NCBI GenBank assembly: GCA_045631525.1
Contig: JAZQUY010000001.1
Location: forward strand, 1 to 64,000
Length of the DNA: 64,000 nt
Reading direction: 5' to 3'
Source of the DNA: SIG440 sp045631525
GTDB taxonomy: Bacteria > Bacillota > Clostridia > Monoglobales > Monoglobaceae
Shown: positions 8,627 to 15,388 of the stretch, piece by piece
Numbering within the stretch: the first letter of the stretch is position 1
Layout: each line of letters starts with the position of its first letter
Made by a program: the position numbers and the translations under genes
The notes under the pieces: model-generated
Seen by the model: only the letters and a program-made list of their open reading frames with translations
Told to the model about the DNA's origin: nothing
Databases searched by the model: none

Positions 8627-8710
8627 TCAGTTCCGTTGTTGAATCGCATACCTAATGCTTAAAATATCTGTTTAGACAGAAAAGAAAAAACCTTGACGGA
8701 GGTCATACAT

Positions 8711-9559
8711 ATGGATAATAAAATACAAATATTTGAAGATAAAAGAATGAGGACTGCATGGAATGAAGAAACAGAAGAATGGTATTTTTCAGTTAGTGAT
8801 GTTGTGGAAATCTTAACAGATAGTAGGGATGTTAAACAATACATAAAAAAGATGCGCAGTCGAGATTCTGAACTTAATTCCAAGTGGGGTACAATTTGTA
8901 CCCCTATTGAAATGATTGCTTTAGATGGCAAACAAAGAAAGATACAAGCAGCAGATGTCGCAGGAATACTTCGTATAATTCAATCAATTCCGTCACCTAA
9001 AGCAGAACCATTCAAAATGTGGCTTGCCGAAGTTGGAAAAGAACGAATTGATGAAACTATTGATCCGGAACTTGCAATTGATAGAGCAATAGAAACTTAT
9101 CAAAAGAAAGGCTACAGTGACGAATGGATACATCAAAGGATTTTATCTATCAGAGTGCGTAATGCATTGACAGATGAATGGGATAAGCATGGAGTTCAAA
9201 AAGGTGTAGAATATGCAATTCTCACAGATGAGATTACAAAGGCTTGGTCAGGCATGACAACGCGCAAATATAAGAATTTAAAAGGATTGACAAAAGAAAA
9301 TCTGCGTGATAATATGAGTGACCTTGAGCTTGTACTTAATATGCTTGCAGAAGCGACAACGACAGAATTATCAAAAACTCATAATCCGCAAACTTTTGAA
9401 GAAAATCGCGAGATTGCCAAAAGAGGCGGAAAGTATGCAGGTAATGCACGAAAGGAAATTGAAGCAGATACAGGTAAGCCGGTAATTACATCAAAAAATG
9501 CAAGTGAATTAAACCAAGTTGTAGTTGATTTGATTGAAAATATATCAAAAGAAGAATAG
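8711..9559 (+). CDS. BRO-N domain, phage antirepressor-like protein
   Basis: 282 residues. The N-terminal part (about 1-100) resembles the BRO-N domain of phage antirepressors (WYFSVSDVVEILTDS). A conserved C-terminal region includes DEWDKHGV, YAILTDEITKAWSG and a lysine/glycine-rich tail. Chromosomal relatives are common in gut Clostridia and Bacteroides outside prophages; their function is unproven but DNA binding is expected. ATG at 8711 follows GGAGG by 8 nt; the longer frame from TTG at 8693 lacks a site. No integrase or phage structural gene is nearby. A DUF3791 gene follows after 12 nt and is probably cotranscribed. Confidence 0.8.
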   Translation: MDNKIQIFEDKRMRTAWNEETEEWYFSVSDVVEILTDSRDVKQYIKKMRSRDSELNSKWGTICTPIEMIALDGKQRKIQAADVAGILRIIQSIPSPKAEPFKMWLAEVGKERIDETIDPELAIDRAIETYQKKGYSDEWIHQRILSIRVRNALTDEWDKHGVQKGVEYAILTDEITKAWSGMTTRKYKNLKGLTKENLRDNMSDLELVLNMLAEATTTELSKTHNPQTFEENREIAKRGGKYAGNARKEIEADTGKPVITSKNASELNQVVVDLIENISKEE

Positions 9560-9571
9560 AGGCATTTTTAT

Positions 9572-9781
9572 ATGAGCAAAGAGGGACGATTTTTGATTTT
9601 TTGCATTGAGATATATAGGTCTGCGAAAAATCTAAAAGGAAAAGAAGTTATGCAGTTGTTTCAAAAATATAATGTGTGTGAGTATATTATGGAATGTTAT
9701 GGTGCATTGCATACCACCGGAGAAAACTATATTATCAACGATATAGATTTGTATATCCAAGCAAGACGAGTTGCTGTATAA
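9572..9781 (+). CDS. DUF3791-type small protein
   Basis: 69 residues. FLIFCIEIYRSAKNLKGKEV and ALHTTGENYIINDIDLYI match what I know of the DUF3791 family. Members often sit beside DUF3990 genes in an arrangement suggestive of a toxin-antitoxin pair, but no DUF3990 gene is visible here. It lies 12 nt after the BRO-N gene, so the two may form a unit. Function unknown. Confidence 0.65.
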   Translation: MSKEGRFLIFCIEIYRSAKNLKGKEVMQLFQKYNVCEYIMECYGALHTTGENYIINDIDLYIQARRVAV

Positions 9782-9862
9782 AGAATAAATTTTTTTATCC
9801 CTAACTTGACAAAATCATATGAAAGAAAACTGAAAAATATTTAAATAAGAAGGGAATGTAAT

Positions 9863-11407
9863 ATGGAAGCACAAGCCTATTATGAATATTACAATTTTAA
9901 CGGTGCAGACTTTTTCACGGTGGTCCTTAAACCAGACAAAGTGGGTAATTTTCCTGTTGTGGTTATGCGTTCGCCTTATGTGAGCAATACAAAAGAAAAA
10001 ACTGAAAATGATCTGACAGAGCAATTTAAAAATAATAATATTCATTGGACAGAAAACGGATATGCTATTGTACTTCAGCATTGCAGAGGACAGGGAAAAA
10101 GTTCAGGAGATTTTATCCCTTATATACACGAGCGTGAAGATGGCCTTGCGTTGAGAAAGTGGATACGTCAGCAAGATTTTTATAACGGACAACTTTTTTT
10201 GCTTGGCGGGAGTTATACAGCATCACTTCATTATAGCACAGCGCCATTTGAAGAAGACATAAAAGGTGCTGTTTTCGATGTTCAAGACAGTGAACGCTAT
10301 CGTTTATGGTACCGAAACGGACAAATGCGCAGAGGGCACGCCAATTGGCATTTTTCCCTTTACAAGGATAAATGTAATCTTGAAAAAAAGCATACTATAG
10401 AATCTTTTTCGGAATTACCGATTAAAAATTTATCCCAACGTGTTTTGGGCGAACGTGCAGAGGATTTTGAACAAATGCTTACGGCAGAACGTTTTGATTC
10501 TCCTTTTTGGGGGACGCGGTTTGGTGGTAGTGAAGCCAGAGGTGCCGTGTCTGAGGCAAAAATGCCTGTTTTACTTACCACCGGATACAACGATTTTTAT
10601 GTGGGCGGTATGTTTAAAATGTGGAACGAAATGAAAAATGAAACAAGAGAAAAATGCGCAATGATAGTTTCGCCATATAACCACGGGGATTCATACGATG
10701 AACATTATGGAATTAAATTTCCAAAAGGTTCTGTGAAAGAACAATTTGGAAACGATTATCAACTTAAATGGTTTAACAGTATAAGAAAAAAAGAGAAACC
10801 TTTTGTAAATCCGGGTGTGATTACTTATTATCGTACATTTGAAGAGAAATGGCAGTCGGATTTTTATGCAGAGGAAACAGAGGAGAAGGTTGTTTCGCTC
10901 AGCAAAGGCGTAAAGACATTAGTATACAATCCGCAAAATCCACCTTCATTTAATCCTGAAGGAGTGTGGATGAAAGAACAGAGTAAAAGAGATGATGTTA
11001 TAAGTATATATACGCAAGCGCAGGAAAAGGATGTGTTTGTAAAAGGGAAAATGAAGGCAAGGCTTACTGTTTCGTCAAATTGTCGCGATACTTCGTTTTA
11101 TATGATGATAGGCTTACATACTGAGGAGGGCGATTATGCATTAAGACATGATATAACCTCGGTATGCTATCAAAGAGAAAACTACATAGAAAATGAAAAG
11201 ATTGTGCTAGAGTTCACCTTTGATGAATATGCTTTTGCAATAAAAAAAGGACAGTTTTTAAGAGTTGATATTGCTCCGACGGATAAAAATACCTATGTGT
11301 GCCATAGTAACAAAAAGGGACAATACAGTAGTATAGAAGATTGCCAAACGGCATACAATAAGATTTTTTTTGAGGAATCTTGTTTGATTTTACCGTTGGA
11401 AAAGTAG
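9863..11407 (+). CDS. CocE/NonD-family alpha/beta hydrolase (peptidase S15 type)
   Basis: 514 residues. The catalytic alpha/beta-hydrolase domain carries the S15-type nucleophile elbow GGSYTA with S117; the common form is GxSYxG, so alanine replaces the last glycine. MRSPY and QHCRGQGKSSG are typical CocE/X-Pro dipeptidyl-peptidase segments. The C-terminal beta-sandwich (about 330-510) corresponds to the PepX_C jelly roll. No signal peptide, so probably cytoplasmic. Substrates in the family include acyl esters and X-Pro peptides; the substrate here is unknown. AAGGG precedes the ATG. Confidence 0.85.
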   Translation: MEAQAYYEYYNFNGADFFTVVLKPDKVGNFPVVVMRSPYVSNTKEKTENDLTEQFKNNNIHWTENGYAIVLQHCRGQGKSSGDFIPYIHEREDGLALRKWIRQQDFYNGQLFLLGGSYTASLHYSTAPFEEDIKGAVFDVQDSERYRLWYRNGQMRRGHANWHFSLYKDKCNLEKKHTIESFSELPIKNLSQRVLGERAEDFEQMLTAERFDSPFWGTRFGGSEARGAVSEAKMPVLLTTGYNDFYVGGMFKMWNEMKNETREKCAMIVSPYNHGDSYDEHYGIKFPKGSVKEQFGNDYQLKWFNSIRKKEKPFVNPGVITYYRTFEEKWQSDFYAEETEEKVVSLSKGVKTLVYNPQNPPSFNPEGVWMKEQSKRDDVISIYTQAQEKDVFVKGKMKARLTVSSNCRDTSFYMMIGLHTEEGDYALRHDITSVCYQRENYIENEKIVLEFTFDEYAFAIKKGQFLRVDIAPTDKNTYVCHSNKKGQYSSIEDCQTAYNKIFFEESCLILPLEK

Positions 11408-11418
11408 CTTTTGGTCCT

Positions 11419-11436
11419 AACATGACACGAGTAAAA
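11419..11436 (+). repeat. Left copy of an 18-bp imperfect inverted repeat
   Basis: AACATGACACGAGTAAAA matches the reverse complement of 12850-12867 at 17 of 18 positions. The pair brackets the HEPN-like gene and the following small gene. Confidence 0.7.
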
Positions 11437-11457
11437 ATTGTGTCGAATGGTGGAGAA
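11419..11457 (+). promoter_or_regulatory. Dyad and tandem TGTCGAA-type module before the HEPN-like gene
   Basis: AACATGACACGAGTAAAA (11419-11436) is followed by TGTCGAA (11441-11447) and, 10 bp on, the degenerate TGGAGAA (11451-11457). GACAC and GTGTC form a short inverted repeat here, where the 7528 copy has GACAA and TTGTC, so the pairing is preserved while the bases differ. No clear -10 is visible. Confidence 0.45.
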
Positions 11458-11469
11458 AGAGGTGGAAAA

Positions 11470-12390
11470 ATGAAGAAAGCAACAAATGAAATATATGCAT
11501 TGGTCGATGAGGAGTTTATAGAGAAATTTAATTCTAATCAGAGTGCTTTCATGAAAACCACTTATTATAAATTCTATTGTAAATTCTGTGAGTTATACCA
11601 TAGACAACCGTTGAAAGAAAATGACTTTTTTAAGAATATGCATCGTCGACGAATTCAATTGTATCAATTATGTTGTCCGTATTGTGGAACTATTGAAATA
11701 ATTCCAAGGGATAAAAAAATAAATGGAACTGGTGGATATAACTATTGTCCTCATTGTGGGAGAGGTTCAGTTAGAGAAAATCTTATTAAACAATCTTCAA
11801 GATTTATGAGAATCAATAGAATAAATGATTTGGGGTTGAGAGAATTAAAAAAGCAATACCCCGATAATAAAGATTGGTTGTTAGCTTACGATGTTTATCA
11901 AAATGAAATTATTGCAATGGCATCAGTGATTGAAACTGTTTTTAGAGAATGTTTTGAGGCGTTAATATTCATAACTAATTTTGGTATTAGGAACGATTAT
12001 GTAAAAAAAGCTATTGCTGTATACACGAAGAATGATTTTATGAATGTAGAAAAAGCAAATGACCATTTTAAAAAGGCATTCGATATAAACTTGAAAAGTG
12101 AGTTTGATAAGAATGATTGGAATAATTTGATAGACATAGTTAATCTTCGTAATATGATGGTACATAATAATGGGTTTGTGGATAAACAGTTTGAAAAAAC
12201 ACCAACTTATGCGAGGGTTAAGAATAGGGTTGAGGGGAATTTATATAGGCTTGAAGAAGAGGATATCATTAAATACAGTTTGAGTATGCTCGCAGGCATA
12301 ACTATTATTTCACAACTGTACTTGAACAAATTCTATTTATTCAGAAATACGGTGATATCTAATTATTATTTAAATAATGTTTTGTTTTAA
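11470..12390 (+). CDS. Zinc-ribbon protein with HEPN-like C-terminal domain
   Basis: 306 residues of unknown function. A central zinc ribbon uses CPYC (C69, C72) and CPHC (C93, C96). The helical C-terminal half (about 130-300) contains LRNMMVHNNG with R227 and H232, the R-x4-H spacing of HEPN domains, many of which are RNases in toxin-antitoxin or phage-defence systems. ATG at 11470 follows AGGTGG by 4-5 nt; the frame runs back to a TTG at 11380 inside the hydrolase gene, which is unlikely as a start. The gene is very AT-rich. The HEPN call is a motif-level inference; an abortive-infection-like role is possible. Confidence 0.65.
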   Translation: MKKATNEIYALVDEEFIEKFNSNQSAFMKTTYYKFYCKFCELYHRQPLKENDFFKNMHRRRIQLYQLCCPYCGTIEIIPRDKKINGTGGYNYCPHCGRGSVRENLIKQSSRFMRINRINDLGLRELKKQYPDNKDWLLAYDVYQNEIIAMASVIETVFRECFEALIFITNFGIRNDYVKKAIAVYTKNDFMNVEKANDHFKKAFDINLKSEFDKNDWNNLIDIVNLRNMMVHNNGFVDKQFEKTPTYARVKNRVEGNLYRLEEEDIIKYSLSMLAGITIISQLYLNKFYLFRNTVISNYYLNNVLF

Positions 12391-12426
12391 AATTTCTGAC
12401 GATAAATGGTGAGGACATGAATAGTA

Positions 12427-12445
12427 GTCCTATTATTCACTGTTC
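12427..12445 (+). repeat. Left copy of a 19-bp perfect direct repeat
   Basis: GTCCTATTATTCACTGTTC occurs here and again at 12998-13016. The two copies are 571 bp apart and flank the 117-residue gene. Related GAYACGAACTTT and TGTCGAA segments follow each copy. Confidence 0.85.
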
Positions 12446-12452
12446 GTCGGTC

Positions 12453-12472
12453 TTGATACGAACTTTGTCGAA
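12453..12472 (+). promoter_or_regulatory. TGTCGAA-type module before the small acidic protein gene
   Basis: TTGATACGAACTT is followed directly by TGTCGAA (12466-12472), a shortened version of the island module. No good second box at 10 bp and no clear -10 are visible. Confidence 0.4.
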
Positions 12473-12494
12473 AATTATTGGAAGGAGTGTTAAC

Positions 12495-12848
12495 GTGTTT
12501 AAGAAGAAAAAAGTAGAAAAGAAAATTCCTGAAAATACATATAGAGTTATAAAAATTAGTAAAGAAGCATTATTTGAATTTATTTACGAATCATTTATAG
12601 ATAATCAGGAAGCTTTTTTTGATATAACTGATGGAACAAAAATCATGACTTCTTTTGATATTGATTGGGAAAATGGTTCTTTTATAATGGTTGCACAAAA
12701 TTGTAAAGACGAGCCACCATTTTGTAACGAAATTGATGTTAGAAAAATATCTGATGCAATAGATGATACAACAGACACAATGTATAATGATAATAGATAT
12801 ATTGAATTAACACAAGAAGAAATTGATGCTATTCAAGAAAAGGAATAA
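12495..12848 (+). CDS. Small acidic protein of unknown function
   Basis: 117 residues with a lysine-rich start (MFKKKKVEKK) and an acidic C-terminal half ending in TQEEIDAIQEKE. I do not recognise the family. The GTG start at 12495 is chosen because GGAAGGAG ends 7 nt before it; the frame extends back to 12417 but into the direct-repeat region. The gene is very AT-rich and lies between two 19-bp direct repeats, as a cassette-like unit. Its size and charge would suit an immunity or antitoxin protein, but that is speculation. Confidence 0.6.
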   Translation: MFKKKKVEKKIPENTYRVIKISKEALFEFIYESFIDNQEAFFDITDGTKIMTSFDIDWENGSFIMVAQNCKDEPPFCNEIDVRKISDAIDDTTDTMYNDNRYIELTQEEIDAIQEKE

Positions 12849-12849
12849 A

Positions 12850-12867
12850 TTTTACTCGTGTCAAGTT
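12850..12867 (-). repeat. Right copy of the 18-bp imperfect inverted repeat
   Basis: The reverse complement reads AACTTGACACGAGTAAAA and differs from 11419-11436 at one position. It begins right after the stop codon of the 117-residue gene. Confidence 0.7.
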
Positions 12868-12997
12868 TATACAATTTAAACATTAGTTTGCCGATAATAA
12901 ATATTTACATATCGGGCAGGAAAATCTAATATTCCTGCGGGTTCTAAGGAAAAGCGGTTAAGGAAAAACAGTTGAAAAAATCAAGAAAAATTAGTAG

Positions 12998-13016
12998 GTC
13001 CTATTATTCACTGTTC
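12998..13016 (+). repeat. Right copy of the 19-bp perfect direct repeat
   Basis: GTCCTATTATTCACTGTTC, identical to 12427-12445. Both copies continue with related but diverged sequence into a TGTCGAA box. Confidence 0.85.
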
Positions 13017-13023
13017 TCCTAAC

Positions 13024-13061
13024 ATGACACGAACTTTTAAGAAATGTCGAATATTGTGAAG
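13024..13061 (+). promoter_or_regulatory. Orphan TGTCGAA module
   Basis: ATGACACGAACTTTTAAG is followed by TGTCGAA (13045-13051) and, 10 bp on, TGTGAAG, which looks like a box with one base deleted. No gene starts within 100 bp. Confidence 0.4.
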
Positions 13062-13136
13062 TCAAAAGTTTCTCCTCAAGGAGAAGCCTTTGAAAGGTTT
13101 CATCTAAACCTTATATGTCGCAACTACTGAAAAGCA

Positions 13137-13188
13137 TTGTCATCTGGATTATACAGTCTTTTTATAAAGATTGTCGAAATTTGGCGAA
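13137..13188 (+). promoter_or_regulatory. Promoter module with tandem 0A-like boxes before the aldo/keto reductase
   Basis: TTGTCA (13137-13142), a 20-bp spacer containing ATTATACAGTCTT, TATAAA (13163-13168), then TGTCGAA (13172-13178) and TGGCGAA (13182-13188). Both boxes fit TGNCGAA and lie 10 bp apart, starting 3 nt after the -10. Spacing around the likely start site implies repression if Spo0A binds. Confidence 0.6.
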
Positions 13189-13201
13189 AGGAAAAGTAAT
13201 T

Positions 13202-14194
13202 ATGAATTATACTCCAATTGTAAAAAGGTATGAAGATGTTGAATACAGAAGATGTGGTGAAAGCGGACTAAAACTTCCTGCGGTGTCTCTTGGATTGTGG
13301 CACAATTTTGGAGACAATGGCGATTTTGAGAATATGCGTAAAATGTGTTTTACGGCCTTTGACCACGGTATAACACATTTTGATTTGGCAAATAATTATG
13401 GCCCAAAAGAGGGAAGTGCAGAAACCAATTTTGGCAAAATATTAAATCGTGATTTAAAGGCCTATCGTGACGAAATGATAATAAGCACAAAGGCTGGATA
13501 TTATATGTGGCCAGGTCCATACGGCGAGTGGGGAAGCAAGAAATATCTAACAGCAAGCCTTGACCAAAGTCTTAGAAGAATGAATGTTGATTATGTTGAT
13601 ATATTCTATCATCATAGAATGGATCCTGATACACCGCTTTATGAAACAATGTGGGCTCTTGATAGTATAGTGAAAAGCGGTAAGGCGCTTTATGTGGGAT
13701 TGTCAAATTATGATGGAGAAACGATGGAAAAAGCAGCGGCTATTCTTGAAGAGCTTCATTGTCCTTTTGTAATTAATCAAAACCGATATTCTATTTTAGA
13801 CAGAACTATTGAGAAAAACGGGCTTGTTGAAAGTGCGATTGCAAAAAAGAAAGGCTTGATTATTTTTAGTCCTTTGGCACAGGGACTCCTTACCGACCGT
13901 TATTTGGATGGGATTCCGGAGGATAGCAGGGTAAGAACAGACGGAAGATTCTTAAATGAAAAATCTTTGTCAGCAGAAGTGCTTAAAAAAGTTGCAAGCC
14001 TGAATGAAATAGCAAAAAATAGAGGCCAAACTCTTGCGCAAATGGCACTTTCGTGGGTGTATAGTCATGAAGGTATTACGAGTGTATTAATCGGAGCCTC
14101 AAAACCTGAACAGATATTACAAAATCTTAAAATGGTGGACAATCTTAATTTTACAGAAGAAGAATACAAACAGATTGATTCAATTGTTCTTTAA
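13202..14194 (+). CDS. Aldo/keto reductase (YghZ/GPR-like)
   Basis: 330 residues with an NADPH-dependent (beta/alpha)8 barrel. The catalytic tetrad is recognisable: D and Y in FDLANNYGP, K in STKAGYY and H in FYHHRMD. The family includes L-glyceraldehyde-3-phosphate reductase YghZ, a detoxifying enzyme; SxKP-type NADP contacts appear near IGASKPEQI. The start is ATG 13202, after AAAGGAAAA. The longer frame from 13115 translates the repeat module and is rejected. The gene is less AT-rich than its neighbours. It is monocistronic, behind its own tandem-box promoter module. Confidence 0.9.
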   Translation: MNYTPIVKRYEDVEYRRCGESGLKLPAVSLGLWHNFGDNGDFENMRKMCFTAFDHGITHFDLANNYGPKEGSAETNFGKILNRDLKAYRDEMIISTKAGYYMWPGPYGEWGSKKYLTASLDQSLRRMNVDYVDIFYHHRMDPDTPLYETMWALDSIVKSGKALYVGLSNYDGETMEKAAAILEELHCPFVINQNRYSILDRTIEKNGLVESAIAKKKGLIIFSPLAQGLLTDRYLDGIPEDSRVRTDGRFLNEKSLSAEVLKKVASLNEIAKNRGQTLAQMALSWVYSHEGITSVLIGASKPEQILQNLKMVDNLNFTEEEYKQIDSIVL

Positions 14195-14244
14195 TGCGAA
14201 TTGTCTTGAAGCATGGTGGTTTTTAGCGTGTCTTAATATAAGCT

Positions 14245-14270
14245 TATAAAGAATGTCGAATATTGTCGAA
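14245..14270 (+). promoter_or_regulatory. TATAAA plus perfect tandem 0A boxes before the HhH-like gene
   Basis: TATAAA (14245-14250), 3 nt, TGTCGAA (14254-14260), 3 nt, TGTCGAA (14264-14270). Two perfect heptamers at 10-bp spacing match the head-to-tail arrangement known for Spo0A dimer binding. No convincing -35 is seen. The boxes lie about 75 nt before the gene. Confidence 0.6.
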
Positions 14271-14342
14271 AATACTGTCCGTTATATAGTACAACATTTC
14301 TGATAAAATCTTGTTAGAATATTGTATACGGAGGGAAATAAA

Positions 14343-15275
14343 ATGTTTTTAATTGAAACCATAAAAGAAGATTGGTCTTATAGATTGCCTGAACGACTAA
14401 AATATAATAGATATCGTGGAACAAACAGAATATGTTATCAATTCTTATGTCTGTTGTATTATCCTATAAAAACATTATTGCTTCTGCTTCTATCAGTATA
14501 TTACTATATCTTTTATGGGTTATATCTTATCTTAAAATACTTTTTTGACAGGAATACATATTATGATGACTTTGAAGCAGATTATTATGATGATGAAGTT
14601 ACAGAAGATGAAACTATATATGATGATGTAGAGAATACCGAACCAGAAAATAGTGCTCTTAAATTGTTATGGTACTTGGGTTCAGAAAACGATTGGAAAC
14701 AGGCATTAAACCATTACAACTATATATTAGGAGACAAACAGAGAATTTTAGAAGATTACATCAATAATATAAATGTTGATATAATCCAGACTATGAATAT
14801 TAATGAATTTTATGAGTTTCTATATAACAAATATTTTGTTTGGAAATTTACGGAGTATTTACCTAACCGCAGAAAAGATTTAGAAAAATATATTAGAGAA
14901 GATAATTTAGAAGAATTGCTAAACATAAAAGATGAAATATTTTCAACTTCACATACAGATATAGAAAAGTGTTTAATTACTGCTCAAAAAATTCACGGAC
15001 TTGGAACTGCTGGTGCTAGTGGTTTATTAGCAATATTGTTTCCTGAAGATTTTGGCACTGTGGATCAATTTGTGGTAAAAAGACTTTGTGAGATAGACCA
15101 CCCTATTTATAAATCTTTTTTAGACGAAATGAAACCAAAGTCCCTAAATATTAAAGATGGTGTAGTCTTAATTAAAATAATGAGAGAAAAAGCAAATGAA
15201 TTAAATCAGCAGTTCAATACAGACTTTTGGACACCACGAAAAATTGATATGATACTTTGGTCTTATGGTAGATAG
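14343..15275 (+). CDS. Membrane-anchored protein with HhH-like C-terminal domain
   Basis: 310 residues. A hydrophobic stretch (about 35-65), a very acidic Tyr/Asp/Glu linker (about 68-105), then a soluble domain (about 110-310). The segment IHGLGTAGASGLLAILFPEDFGTVDQFVV resembles the helix-hairpin-helix and catalytic-Asp region of HhH-GPD DNA glycosylases, but the similarity is partial. Related soluble domains occur in uncharacterised clostridial proteins. ATG 14343 follows CGGAGGG by 7 nt. Function unknown; a DNA-binding fold tethered to the membrane would be unusual. Confidence 0.6.
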   Translation: MFLIETIKEDWSYRLPERLKYNRYRGTNRICYQFLCLLYYPIKTLLLLLLSVYYYIFYGLYLILKYFFDRNTYYDDFEADYYDDEVTEDETIYDDVENTEPENSALKLLWYLGSENDWKQALNHYNYILGDKQRILEDYINNINVDIIQTMNINEFYEFLYNKYFVWKFTEYLPNRRKDLEKYIREDNLEELLNIKDEIFSTSHTDIEKCLITAQKIHGLGTAGASGLLAILFPEDFGTVDQFVVKRLCEIDHPIYKSFLDEMKPKSLNIKDGVVLIKIMREKANELNQQFNTDFWTPRKIDMILWSYGR

Positions 15276-15313
15276 TTTAGTCTTAACTTGTTATGAACTT
15301 GCTGATGAAATAG

Positions 15314-15365
15314 GTGGCATCCAGATTATACAGTCTTTATAATAAGAGTGTCGAATGTTGTCGAA
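15314..15365 (+). promoter_or_regulatory. Promoter module with perfect tandem 0A boxes before the LTA-synthase-like gene
   Basis: GTGGCA (15314-15319), an 18-bp spacer containing ATTATACAGTCTT, TATAAT (15338-15343), then TGTCGAA (15349-15355) and TGTCGAA (15359-15365), 10 bp apart. This is the clearest full copy of the island module. It lies before a gene that looks like core chromosome. Confidence 0.65.
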
Positions 15366-15388
15366 ATAAAAATTTGAGGAGGGATTTT

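Larger units (their letters stand above)
12868..13136. other. Gene-free stretch rich in island repeats
   Basis: The gap between the small acidic gene and the aldo/keto reductase is about 350 bp (12849-13201). It holds the right inverted-repeat copy, the second 19-bp direct repeat, an orphan TGTCGAA module (13024-13061), a TTCTCC/GGAGAA hairpin near 13070-13085, and then the module that serves the reductase. An orphan module with no gene directly behind it suggests a unit lost by deletion or recombination. Confidence 0.5.

Noticed and set aside
8711..9559. Evidence of a prophage from the BRO-N gene
   Set aside because: No integrase, terminase, capsid or lysis genes lie in the window.
13115..13201. 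N-terminal extension of the aldo/keto reductase
   Set aside because: It reads the repeated promoter module; ATG 13202 has a ribosome site and fits the family start.
15314..15388. N-terminal extension of the LTA-synthase-like protein
   Set aside because: It translates the promoter/0A-box module; GTG at 15389 has a strong GAGGAGGG site.
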